Shown: piece after piece, positions 1 to 7,141 of the stretch | Layout: each line of letters begins with the position of its first letter | Numbering within the stretch: the first letter of the stretch is position 1 | Origin: JASFRS01 sp050114795 | GTDB taxonomy: Bacteria; Pseudomonadota; Alphaproteobacteria; Sphingomonadales; CAKZYD01 | Length of the DNA: 16,539 nucleotides | Direction: 5' to 3' | NCBI GenBank assembly: GCA_050114795.1 | Contig: JASFRS010000041.1 | Span: forward strand, 1 to 16,539 | Position numbers and translations under genes: made by a program | The notes under the pieces: generated by a model | Told to the model about the DNA's origin: nothing | Seen by the model: only the letters and a program-made list of their open reading frames with translations | Databases searched by the model: none

Positions 1-1
1 G

Positions 2-673
2 CGGGCAGGGCTTAAGCCTGGCGACAAAATTATCACGATTGACGGCGTTAAGATGGAAGCTTTCTCAGACATTGGGCGTTATGTTTTTGTCCGGCCTGGT
101 GAAGAAATCCACCTGAATATTGAGCGCAATGGCCAAGAACAACAACTTACTGCGCTGCTGGATCGTAAGGAGACAGAGGACCAGTTTAACAATAAGGCGG
201 AAAAGGGTAGCCTTGGTATTGGCAGTCAAATTGCGGAGATTCGCAGCGCAAGCACATTAGAAGCAGTCGGACTAGCCGCTTCAAGGGTATGGGATGTCCA
301 GGTTTTAATGGTTGAAAGCTTAAAACGCGTTATCACTGGTTCTTTGTCAGTGGATCAACTTGGTGGACCGCTGAAAATCGCCAAATTCTCGGGCGAAGCT
401 GCAACCATGGGTGTCCTCAGTTTGGTCTCATTTATCGCCTTTATTTCCATCAGCCTTGGGTTTATGAATCTTTTACCTGTTCCAATGCTTGACGGTGGGC
501 ATTTAGCATTCTACGCCTTTGAGGCAATAAGAGGCCGCCCTGCAAGCATAAGGGCGCAGGAATATGCGACGCTGGCTGGCCTGGCATGTGTGTTGGCGTT
601 TTTCGTCTTTGTGACGGTGAATGACCTGAAATCATTTGGTGTATGGGATAAACTGTCGAATTTATTTTCTTAA
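2..673 (+). CDS. rseP: RseP/MmpA-type site-2 zinc metalloprotease, C-terminal part (cut by left window edge)
   Basis: This is the C-terminal 223 residues of an inner-membrane intramembrane protease of the M50 family, which cleaves membrane-bound anti-sigma factors or signal-peptide remnants. The reading frame is open from base 2, so the in-frame ATG at 53 is internal and not the start. Seen in the sequence: the end of a PDZ domain at the left edge (AGLKPGDKIITIDGV), a hydrophobic helix near bases 404-470, and the third zinc-ligand motif NLLPVPMLDGGH, with its aspartate at 491-493. The HExxH motif lies outside the window and cannot be checked. The tail carries a last membrane segment (about 565-625). 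bamA follows after 46 bp, the usual alphaproteobacterial order, so co-transcription is likely. The family call is firm; the physiological substrate is unknown. Confidence 0.95.
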   Translation, partial: RAGLKPGDKIITIDGVKMEAFSDIGRYVFVRPGEEIHLNIERNGQEQQLTALLDRKETEDQFNNKAEKGSLGIGSQIAEIRSASTLEAVGLAASRVWDVQVLMVESLKRVITGSLSVDQLGGPLKIAKFSGEAATMGVLSLVSFIAFISISLGFMNLLPVPMLDGGHLAFYAFEAIRGRPASIRAQEYATLAGLACVLAFFVFVTVNDLKSFGVWDKLSNLFS

Positions 674-719
674 ATAATAATACGGTGCAGAACCAGAAAT
701 AAGGGCGGGACAGAGCTTC

Positions 720-3077
720 GTGTCAGTGAATATGGCCGCAGGGCGACTTGTAATTTATCTTTTAAGTATTGGTGTATTAACCATCTTGCCACAGTCGTTC
801 TATGGGGCGGCCCAGGCTCAAAATACGGTTAACCAAACAGGTGTAATCGATTCCATAACGGTGGTTGGAAATCAGCGGATTGAGGCCGATACTGTACGCA
901 CCTATGTGGGCTTAAATATTGGCGATAGCTATGATCAGGAAATCATTGATGCTGCCTTTAAAAGGCTCTTTTCAACAGGCCTGTTCGCCGATGCCACTAT
1001 TCGGGCGTCAGGGGGCTTAGTTGAAATTAATGTCGTTGAGAATCCAATCATCAACCGCGTTGTTTTTGACGGCAATAAAGCTCTAAAAGATGACAAAATT
1101 CGCGAAGAAGTGCGGTTAAGCCCACGACAGGTTTATACACTTCCCAAAGTCCGCGCAGACGTTCAGCGCATTATTGAGCTTTATCGCCGCTCCGGTCGCT
1201 TTGCTGCGATTGTTGAGCCGAAGATCATTGAGCTTGAACAAAACCGTGTTGACTTAATCTTCGAAATTGCCGAAGGGGAGAAAACCGGCGTTCGAAAAAT
1301 TAATTTCATTGGCAATCGCAAGTTTTCTGATGGCGATTTGCGCGGTGAAATGGCGACAAAACAAAGCCGTTGGTGGAACATTTTTACGTCAAATGACACC
1401 TACGATCCCGACAGATTAGCTTTTGACAGAGAGTTGCTAAGGCAATTCTATTTAACCGAGGGTTACGCTGATTTCCGTGTGATTTCTGCCGTTGCCGAAC
1501 TCACACCGGATCGGGAGGATTTCTACATTACCTTCACGATCGAAGAGGGTGAAGTTTATGATTTCGGCAAAATTGACGTCGAAAGTGAGATCCGCGACCT
1601 AAAACCCGAAGCATTACGCCCTTATCTCTTGCCGAGAGAAGGAGATCGTTATAATGCACGTTTGATTGAAGACACTGTTGAAAGTCTGACAAATACAGCC
1701 GGTCTTCTTGGTTACGCATTTGTTGATATTAGACCTCAAATTCGCCGCGATAGGGAAACTCGGAAGATGAATATCACCTTCCGAATTCTCGAAGCACCGC
1801 GGGTCTATGTTGAGCGTATCAATGTTTACGGCAATACCAGAACATTGGATGATGTCATCCGCAGGGAATTCCGGTTACAAGAAGGCGATCCCTTTAATTC
1901 AGCTCGTGTGGAGCGCTCAAAACAGCGTATTCAAAGCCTTGGCTTCTTCCAAGAAGAATTGGAAATTGAACAAATTCCAGGGAGTACACCGGATAAAGTT
2001 ATCTTAGAAGTCAATGTTGAAGAACGAGCGACAGGTGAATTAAGCCTTGGCGCTGGTTTCTCAAGCCTTGAAAACTTCCTTTTCGATTTTTCAATCAAGC
2101 AGAATAATTTCCTTGGGCGCGGGCAAAATATTGGGGTTGGTTTCCAACTTTCCAGTTTCCGTCGCCAGGTTAATTTGAGCTTTACTGAACCATATTTCTT
2201 GGGGCGGAATCTTGCCGCTGGTTTCGACATTTTCAGAAGCAAGCTGGATACACGGCGCCAAAGTTCTTTTGAACAGACCTCTACAGGTCTAGGTTTGCGT
2301 GCAGGTTTCCCACTTACAGAATATTTATCGATGGGGCTGCGTTATAATTTCAGAAAAGACCAGGTTGATGTGCCGCCAGAATTGGCACCGTTTGTATCTC
2401 CATTTGTGCTCGACGCCATTGGCAATCGAACCACCTCATCTATTGGCTACAGCTTGATATATAATACATTGAACAACAGCATTCGGCCCACTAGGGGGCA
2501 GAGAGCTGTGTTTAGCCAGGATTTTGCAGGCTTAGGCGGCACTGAATATTACCTCCGTAGCCGTTTTGACTACGACATTTACAAACGACTATTTAGAAGC
2601 AACTTCATTCTGAGGTTGGGCGCTGAAGCTGGGTATATCATGGGCCTTGGCGAAGATATTCGTCTTAATAATCGGTTTTTCTTAGGTGCACCACGTTTTC
2701 GCGGGTTTGAAATTCGTGGTATTGGGCCAAGGGATATTGCATCCGGACGTCGTGATTCAATTGGCGGTAATGCTTATTATCAAGGCGGAGCGGAAGTTGA
2801 GTTCCCTCTCGGTGATGCTGCGCGCGAGCTTGGAATTAGGGCAAGCGCCTTCGTTGACATCGGGAGTTTGTGGAGTATCGATTTCGACCCACTTATTGAC
2901 GGCGTGAGTGCTGCCAATATTCGCGGTGACACACCTTCGCCACGAATGTCTGCTGGTATCGGCGTCGGTTGGAATTCACCATTTGGACCGTTCCGGATTG
3001 ATTTAGGCCGGGCGATCTTGAAAGAAGATTCCGATGAAACTGAATTTTTCCAATTCAACATCGGAACGCAGTTCTAG
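720..3077 (+). CDS. bamA: Outer membrane protein assembly factor BamA
   Basis: Omp85-family insertase that folds beta-barrel proteins into the outer membrane. The 785 residues match the family length. Residues 1-33 form a signal peptide ending in AQA. Five POTRA repeats follow at about 43-108, 109-186, 189-277, 280-358 and 361-435, then a barrel from about 441 to the end. The loop-6 RGF motif is at 661-663, and the protein ends in Phe (NIGTQF), as expected of the C-terminal beta-signal. The start is a GTG at 720, chosen because a purine-rich GGGCGGGA lies about 9 bases upstream; a GTG at 726 or ATG at 732 would still leave a working signal peptide. It sits between rseP and skp, 16 bp before skp. 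lpxD, often close downstream in relatives, is absent. Confidence 0.97.
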   Translation: MSVNMAAGRLVIYLLSIGVLTILPQSFYGAAQAQNTVNQTGVIDSITVVGNQRIEADTVRTYVGLNIGDSYDQEIIDAAFKRLFSTGLFADATIRASGGLVEINVVENPIINRVVFDGNKALKDDKIREEVRLSPRQVYTLPKVRADVQRIIELYRRSGRFAAIVEPKIIELEQNRVDLIFEIAEGEKTGVRKINFIGNRKFSDGDLRGEMATKQSRWWNIFTSNDTYDPDRLAFDRELLRQFYLTEGYADFRVISAVAELTPDREDFYITFTIEEGEVYDFGKIDVESEIRDLKPEALRPYLLPREGDRYNARLIEDTVESLTNTAGLLGYAFVDIRPQIRRDRETRKMNITFRILEAPRVYVERINVYGNTRTLDDVIRREFRLQEGDPFNSARVERSKQRIQSLGFFQEELEIEQIPGSTPDKVILEVNVEERATGELSLGAGFSSLENFLFDFSIKQNNFLGRGQNIGVGFQLSSFRRQVNLSFTEPYFLGRNLAAGFDIFRSKLDTRRQSSFEQTSTGLGLRAGFPLTEYLSMGLRYNFRKDQVDVPPELAPFVSPFVLDAIGNRTTSSIGYSLIYNTLNNSIRPTRGQRAVFSQDFAGLGGTEYYLRSRFDYDIYKRLFRSNFILRLGAEAGYIMGLGEDIRLNNRFFLGAPRFRGFEIRGIGPRDIASGRRDSIGGNAYYQGGAEVEFPLGDAARELGIRASAFVDIGSLWSIDFDPLIDGVSAANIRGDTPSPRMSAGIGVGWNSPFGPFRIDLGRAILKEDSDETEFFQFNIGTQF

Positions 3078-3093
3078 AAAAAGGTAGAAAAAA

Positions 3094-3666
3094 ATGCGTA
3101 AATTTTTAGCTCTAATTGCTCTTTCCATGAGCGCCGTTTTCGGTGTTTCGGCACCTGCTTTGGCTCAAGCGACTCCTGGTGCAAAGATCATTGTCGTTGA
3201 TTTTGCCCGCGTCACTCGTGAAAGCCTTTCTGGCTTGGACATTGCCAACCAGTTAAAATCAAATAATGTAAAAATCCAGGCTCGTGCAAAAGCACTGCAA
3301 GATGAATTGCGGGCGGACCAGGAAAACCTTGCTAAACAACAGCAATTACTAACACCCGAAGAACAGCAAAATCTTCCTGAATCCTTCCAAAACCTCGTGC
3401 GCGATTTTCAAAGAAAACAAAAAAGCGCAGAGAATGAACTCCAAGAAAAACAACAAGCCAGACAAGCCGCTCTTTCCCAAGCGAATGCAGAGCTTGAAAA
3501 TGCGTTGCGTCCGATTGTTCGTCAGCTGATGTCCGAGAAATCTGCTAATCTGGCTTTGGACAAAAACGTTGTATTTGACCAACTCGACGGTTTGGATGTC
3601 ACCACTCAGGTCATCGAACGCCTGAACCAAAAGATGCCAAGCCTGAAAATGGCATTGCCAGAATAA
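3094..3666 (+). CDS. skp: Skp/OmpH-family periplasmic chaperone
   Basis: Periplasmic holdase that binds unfolded outer-membrane proteins on their way to BamA. The 190-residue product has a clear signal peptide (MRKFLALIAL...APALA, predicted cut after residue 24). A short beta segment with IIVVDFARV comes next, then a long Gln/Lys/Glu-rich helical stretch from about 45 to 150 that would form the coiled-coil tentacles, and a final strand-rich part. This layout and its place directly behind bamA identify it; sequence identity in this family is low, so the fold pattern and context carry the call. A purine-rich AAAAAGGTAGAAAAAA precedes the ATG. fabZ follows after only 27 bp, leaving no room for lpxD. 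Confidence 0.92.
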   Translation: MRKFLALIALSMSAVFGVSAPALAQATPGAKIIVVDFARVTRESLSGLDIANQLKSNNVKIQARAKALQDELRADQENLAKQQQLLTPEEQQNLPESFQNLVRDFQRKQKSAENELQEKQQARQAALSQANAELENALRPIVRQLMSEKSANLALDKNVVFDQLDGLDVTTQVIERLNQKMPSLKMALPE

Positions 3667-3693
3667 GCATTAAGAAAACGAGAAGAGGGTAAT

Positions 3694-4158
3694 ATGGCAA
3701 ATTCCGCTCCTGAAAACGGAGATATGCTTAGCGTTGAACAGATCATGAAATTGATCCCTCATCGCTACCCTATGTTGCTTGTCGACCGTATCAATATAGT
3801 TGAAGTCGGTTCCAAGGCAATTGGGTATAAAGGCGTGACGATGAATGAGCCATTTTTCCAAGGCCATTTTCCTGATCACCCGATTATGCCAGGTGTTTTA
3901 TTAGTTGAGGCACTGGCACAAACCGCAGGTGCGGTAACTGTTCACAGCCTTGGCCAAGATGCCGGTGCCAAACTGGTCTTCTTCATGTCGATAGATGAAG
4001 CAAAATTCCGGAAACCTGTTGTGCCTGGTGAGCTTATCGAACTTCATGTGGAAAAAGAGCGGGAGAGGGGACCTGTTCGCCGTTTCCGCGGTCAGGTTAA
4101 AGTCGGTGATGAGTTAAAGGCTGAAGCTGTCGTTACGGCAATGCTTAGTGACAAATAA
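3694..4158 (+). CDS. fabZ: 3-hydroxyacyl-ACP dehydratase FabZ
   Basis: Hot-dog-fold enzyme that dehydrates beta-hydroxyacyl-ACP in the fatty-acid elongation cycle in the cytoplasm. The 154 residues are a normal length. The signature FFQGHFPDHPIMPGVL is present with catalytic His58, and Glu72 follows in VEALAQ; the 14-residue spacing between the two fits the family. IPHRYPMLLVDR (21-32) is the conserved N-terminal block. The start ATG has AGAGGG just upstream. In most alphaproteobacteria this gene is embedded among lipid A genes (lpxD before; lpxA, lpxI, lpxB after). Here it is the last gene of its unit and is closed by a terminator 20 bp downstream, so its remaining role would be general fatty-acid synthesis. 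Confidence 0.97.
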   Translation: MANSAPENGDMLSVEQIMKLIPHRYPMLLVDRINIVEVGSKAIGYKGVTMNEPFFQGHFPDHPIMPGVLLVEALAQTAGAVTVHSLGQDAGAKLVFFMSIDEAKFRKPVVPGELIELHVEKERERGPVRRFRGQVKVGDELKAEAVVTAMLSDK

Positions 4159-4178
4159 AAGTTTACGTATAGATCAAA

Positions 4179-4210
4179 AAAAAGCCCCGGATATTTGTCC
4201 GGGGCTTTTT
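4179..4210. terminator. Bidirectional intrinsic terminator between fabZ and gltA
   Basis: Perfect 13-bp inverted repeat AAAAAGCCCCGGA / TCCGGGGCTTTTT with a 6-base loop (TATTTG). It gives a GC-rich stem followed by a U-run in either direction. It lies between the convergent ends of fabZ (4158) and gltA (4214), so it can end both transcripts. Confidence 0.93.
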
Positions 4211-4213
4211 CGT

Positions 4214-5500
4214 TTATCGCTTATTGATCGGTATGAAATCGCGCGCAGGGGAGCCTGTATAAAGCTGCCGAGGGCGACCGATTTTCTGTACCGGATCTTC
4301 AATCATTTCATTCCACTGGGAAATCCAACCAACCGTCCGTGCCAAAGCAAAAAGCACTGTAAACATAGTGGTCGGGAAGCCCATCGCCTTAAGAATGACG
4401 CCTGAATAAAAATCCACATTCGGATAGAGCTTCTTCTCTTTGAAATAAGGGTCTTCAAGTGCGATTTTTTCCAATTCCATCGCAACATCAAGAAGCGGGT
4501 CTTTAATACCCAATTCACCCAGTACTTCATGCGCGGTTTCCCGCATAACCTTGGCGCGCGGATCAAAATTCTTATAAACGCGGTGGCCAAAACCCATCAG
4601 GCGGAAGGGGTCGTTTTTATCTTTCGCACGTTCAATGAATTCAGGAATTCGATCAACACTGCCAATTTCAGCCAGCATATTGAGACAGGCTTCATTCGCA
4701 CCACCATGGGCAGGACCCCACAAACATGCAATGCCTGCTGCAATACAAGCAAATGGATTTGCACCTGATGAACCGGCCAAACGCACGGTGGATGTTGAGG
4801 CATTTTGCTCATGATCTGCGTGCAAAGTAAAAATCCGATCCATGGCTTTCTCCAGGACCGGACTTACAACATATTCCTCACAAGGCACGCCAAAGGTCAT
4901 ATGAAGGAAATTCGCTGCATAGGACAGATCATTGCGTGGATAAACAAAGGGCTGACCAATAGAATATTTATAAGCCATAGCCGCAATAGTCGGCATTTTC
5001 GCAATCAGGCGATAGCTAGCCACAAGCCGCTGACGAGGGTCATTAATATCCGTTGAATCATGATAGAAAGCTGCCAAAGCACCAACAACGCCAACCATGA
5101 TGGCCATGGGATGCGCGTCACGGCGGAAACCGTTGAAGAACGTCTTCAACTGCTCATGAATCATCGTGTGATACGTAATATCATGAATGAACTTTTCTTT
5201 TTCCGCTTCGGTCGGTAATTCACCAAATAAAAGCAAATGACAAACTTCCATGAAGTCTGACTCTTCAGCCAGTTGGTCAATTGGATAGCCGCGATAAAGC
5301 AAGACACCTTGTTCACCATCAATATAGGTGATTTTGGACTCACAGCTCGCAGTAGACGTAAAGCCGGGGTCATAGGTGAACATGCCTGTATCGCGATATA
5401 ATGTTCTTACATCCACGACACGTGGGCCCACTGACCCTTCCAACACAGGCAGGTCTAAAACCTTGTCACCATGTGTGAGCTTTGCGGTTTCACTTGTCAT
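4214..5500 (-). CDS. gltA: Citrate synthase (hexameric, type II bacterial form)
   Basis: Condenses acetyl-CoA and oxaloacetate to citrate, the entry step of the TCA cycle. The 428 residues match the proteobacterial GltA length. The catalytic residues are visible: His265 in GPAHGGAN, His306 in GFGHRVYKNFDPRA and Asp363 in YPNVDFYSG. HADHEQNAS at 227-235 is also characteristic. The Cys-containing N-terminal region (about 50-75) belongs to the NADH-sensitive hexameric class, though regulation cannot be proved here. The start ATG has AGGATAGT directly before it. gltX lies 86 bp upstream on the same strand. The gene ends at the shared terminator. In relatives the next gene beyond this end is usually lpxB; here it is fabZ, facing it. 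Confidence 0.97.
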   Translation of the reverse strand: MTSETAKLTHGDKVLDLPVLEGSVGPRVVDVRTLYRDTGMFTYDPGFTSTASCESKITYIDGEQGVLLYRGYPIDQLAEESDFMEVCHLLLFGELPTEAEKEKFIHDITYHTMIHEQLKTFFNGFRRDAHPMAIMVGVVGALAAFYHDSTDINDPRQRLVASYRLIAKMPTIAAMAYKYSIGQPFVYPRNDLSYAANFLHMTFGVPCEEYVVSPVLEKAMDRIFTLHADHEQNASTSTVRLAGSSGANPFACIAAGIACLWGPAHGGANEACLNMLAEIGSVDRIPEFIERAKDKNDPFRLMGFGHRVYKNFDPRAKVMRETAHEVLGELGIKDPLLDVAMELEKIALEDPYFKEKKLYPNVDFYSGVILKAMGFPTTMFTVLFALARTVGWISQWNEMIEDPVQKIGRPRQLYTGSPARDFIPINKR

Positions 5501-5542
5501 ACTATCCTAGTCCTTTCTGTCTCAACGGTTTTTCACCGCCAA

Positions 5543-5575
5543 TTATTGTGCATAGTTACATGCATCTTATTGTGC
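5543..5575. repeat. Paired TTATTGTGC direct repeats around a TGCAT/ATGCA inverted repeat, upstream of gltA
   Basis: The 86-bp gap between gltX and gltA holds two exact copies of TTATTGTGC (5543-5551 and 5567-5575), with starts 24 bases apart. Between them is an inverted repeat TGCAT-AGTTAC-ATGCA (5549-5564). The position in the gltA leader suggests a possible operator or processing element, but no known regulator site is recognised. Short repeats of this size can occur by chance. Confidence 0.35.
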
Positions 5576-5586
5576 GTGTTGGCCGG

Positions 5587-7011
5587 TCAGCCTTCCATCT
5601 GGTCAGCGATCCGTGCCAAACTTTCATCGCGTCCAAAAATTACCAGGAGATCGAAAATTCCTGGTGATGTGGTACGGCCCGTCAAAGCGGATCTCAAAGG
5701 TTGGGCAATTTTCCCAAATCCTAATTCTCGCGCTTTGGCAAATTCTCTTACAACGCTCTCCACGGTCTCCGCTTGCCAGTCGGTCACATCGTTAAGCGCC
5801 GTGTGAATATCTTTCAAAATAGCCCGTGCATCTTCGTTCAGCAATTTAGCCGCTTTTTCTTCAAACACCAATGGCCGTTTTACAACAAATATCTCGGCGG
5901 CCTCCGCCAGTTCCAACAGAGTCTTTGCGCGTTCTTTTAAAGCTGGCATTGCTTTTAAGAGGCGCTCTTCCTCTATTTCGCTCAATTCCGTTTCAGTCTT
6001 GTTGCAAAGAAACGGCTTTATGAGCTGATAGAGACGAGTATCGTCCGCGCTGCGAATATAATGGCCATTCAGATTTGTGAGCTTTGCAATATCGAAACGC
6101 GCAGCACCTCGGCCAACACCTCCCAGATCAAACCATTGAATGGCTTGCTCTTTAGAGATGATCTCATCATCTCCATGGCTCCAGCCAAGGCGGAGGAGGT
6201 AATTGGATACAGCCTCCGGTAGTAGTCCCATATCTCTATATGCTGAGACGCCAAGCGCACCGTGGCGTTTAGATAGTTTTGCCCCGTCTTGTCCATGTAT
6301 GAGCGGAATATGAGCAAATTCCGGCATATCCCACCCCAAAGCTTTAAATAATTGGGTCTGCCGGAAAGCATTTGTCAGATGGTCATCACCACGAATCACG
6401 TGGGTAATGCCCATGTCATGATCATCAACAACAACGGATAACATATAAGTAGGCGTTCCATCGGCGCGCAACAAAATCATATCATCCAATTGATCATTGG
6501 CGACAACCACACGGCCCTGGACCAAATCTTCTATAACGGTCTCACCACTTTGTGGCGCCTTTAGTCGAATAACGGGTTTTGCGCCCTCAGGTGCCTCCGA
6601 AGGATCGCGATCTCTCCAACGTCCATCGTAACGCGCAGGTCGCCCCTCAGCACGGGCCTTTGCCCGCATTTCTTCCAATTCTTCTGGTGTCGCAAAGCAT
6701 TTATAGGCTTTGCCTTCTTCCACCAGCTTCAACGCACATTCGACATGTCGTTCAGCGCGGGAGAATTGATAGATGACCTCATCATCCCAATCCAAACCCA
6801 TCCAAGTCATGCCATCCAAAATAGCAGCGATAGCTTCATCGGTTGAGCGTTTACGATCCGTATCTTCAATCCGCAGCAAAAACTTGCCGCCATAGCGACG
6901 CGCAAAGAGATAATTAAACAAAGCCGTGCGCGCACCACCAATATGGAGAAAGCCCGTAGGGGAGGGCGCGAATCTTGTAACGACTGTGGCGGGCTCAGCA
7001 GCCATAGACAT
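5587..7011 (-). CDS. gltX: Glutamyl-tRNA synthetase
   Basis: Class I aminoacyl-tRNA synthetase that charges tRNA with glutamate. With the start chosen here it has 474 residues, the normal length. It shows the N-terminal block RFAPSPTGFLHIGGARTA, containing the HIGH-type motif at about 23-26, and the second signature KLSKRHG (KMSKS-type) at about 245-251. LLRIEDTDRKR, a GluRS hallmark, lies between. The frame stays open further upstream to 7236, but that extension is not conserved-looking and would overlap comEC, so I set the start at the ATG at 7009-7011; the ATG at 7003-7005 is equally possible, as both share the AGAGTGGA purine stretch. gltA follows on the same strand. Whether it also charges tRNA-Gln for an amidotransferase pathway cannot be decided from this window. 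Confidence 0.95.
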   Translation of the reverse strand: MSMAAEPATVVTRFAPSPTGFLHIGGARTALFNYLFARRYGGKFLLRIEDTDRKRSTDEAIAAILDGMTWMGLDWDDEVIYQFSRAERHVECALKLVEEGKAYKCFATPEELEEMRAKARAEGRPARYDGRWRDRDPSEAPEGAKPVIRLKAPQSGETVIEDLVQGRVVVANDQLDDMILLRADGTPTYMLSVVVDDHDMGITHVIRGDDHLTNAFRQTQLFKALGWDMPEFAHIPLIHGQDGAKLSKRHGALGVSAYRDMGLLPEAVSNYLLRLGWSHGDDEIISKEQAIQWFDLGGVGRGAARFDIAKLTNLNGHYIRSADDTRLYQLIKPFLCNKTETELSEIEEERLLKAMPALKERAKTLLELAEAAEIFVVKRPLVFEEKAAKLLNEDARAILKDIHTALNDVTDWQAETVESVVREFAKARELGFGKIAQPLRSALTGRTTSPGIFDLLVIFGRDESLARIADQMEG

Positions 7012-7141
7012 TCCACTCTTTTTCAACATTTGAATGGGCCGGGAGTTACCCATGCCCTTTGGGTGAGAGGGGTTTAGCATAGGGTTTGCGCCGTGACAAA
7101 TGCCCTGATACATCTCTTGTATAAACAATAAGAGCAAAGTC
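7012..7141. promoter_or_regulatory. Divergent gltX/comEC intergenic region
   Basis: This 130-bp gap separates the divergent starts of gltX and comEC and must hold both promoters unless they start elsewhere. For comEC, TATAAA at 7120-7125 would make a reasonable -10 box about 16 bases before the ATG, but no well-spaced -35 is visible. AAGAG about 8 bases before the comEC ATG could serve as ribosome binding site. No clear gltX promoter was found. Confidence 0.35.

Noticed and set aside
1931..2242. 103-codon minus-strand open frame inside bamA
   Set aside because: Fully covered by bamA, with a basic, low-complexity composition typical of an antisense frame and no motif.
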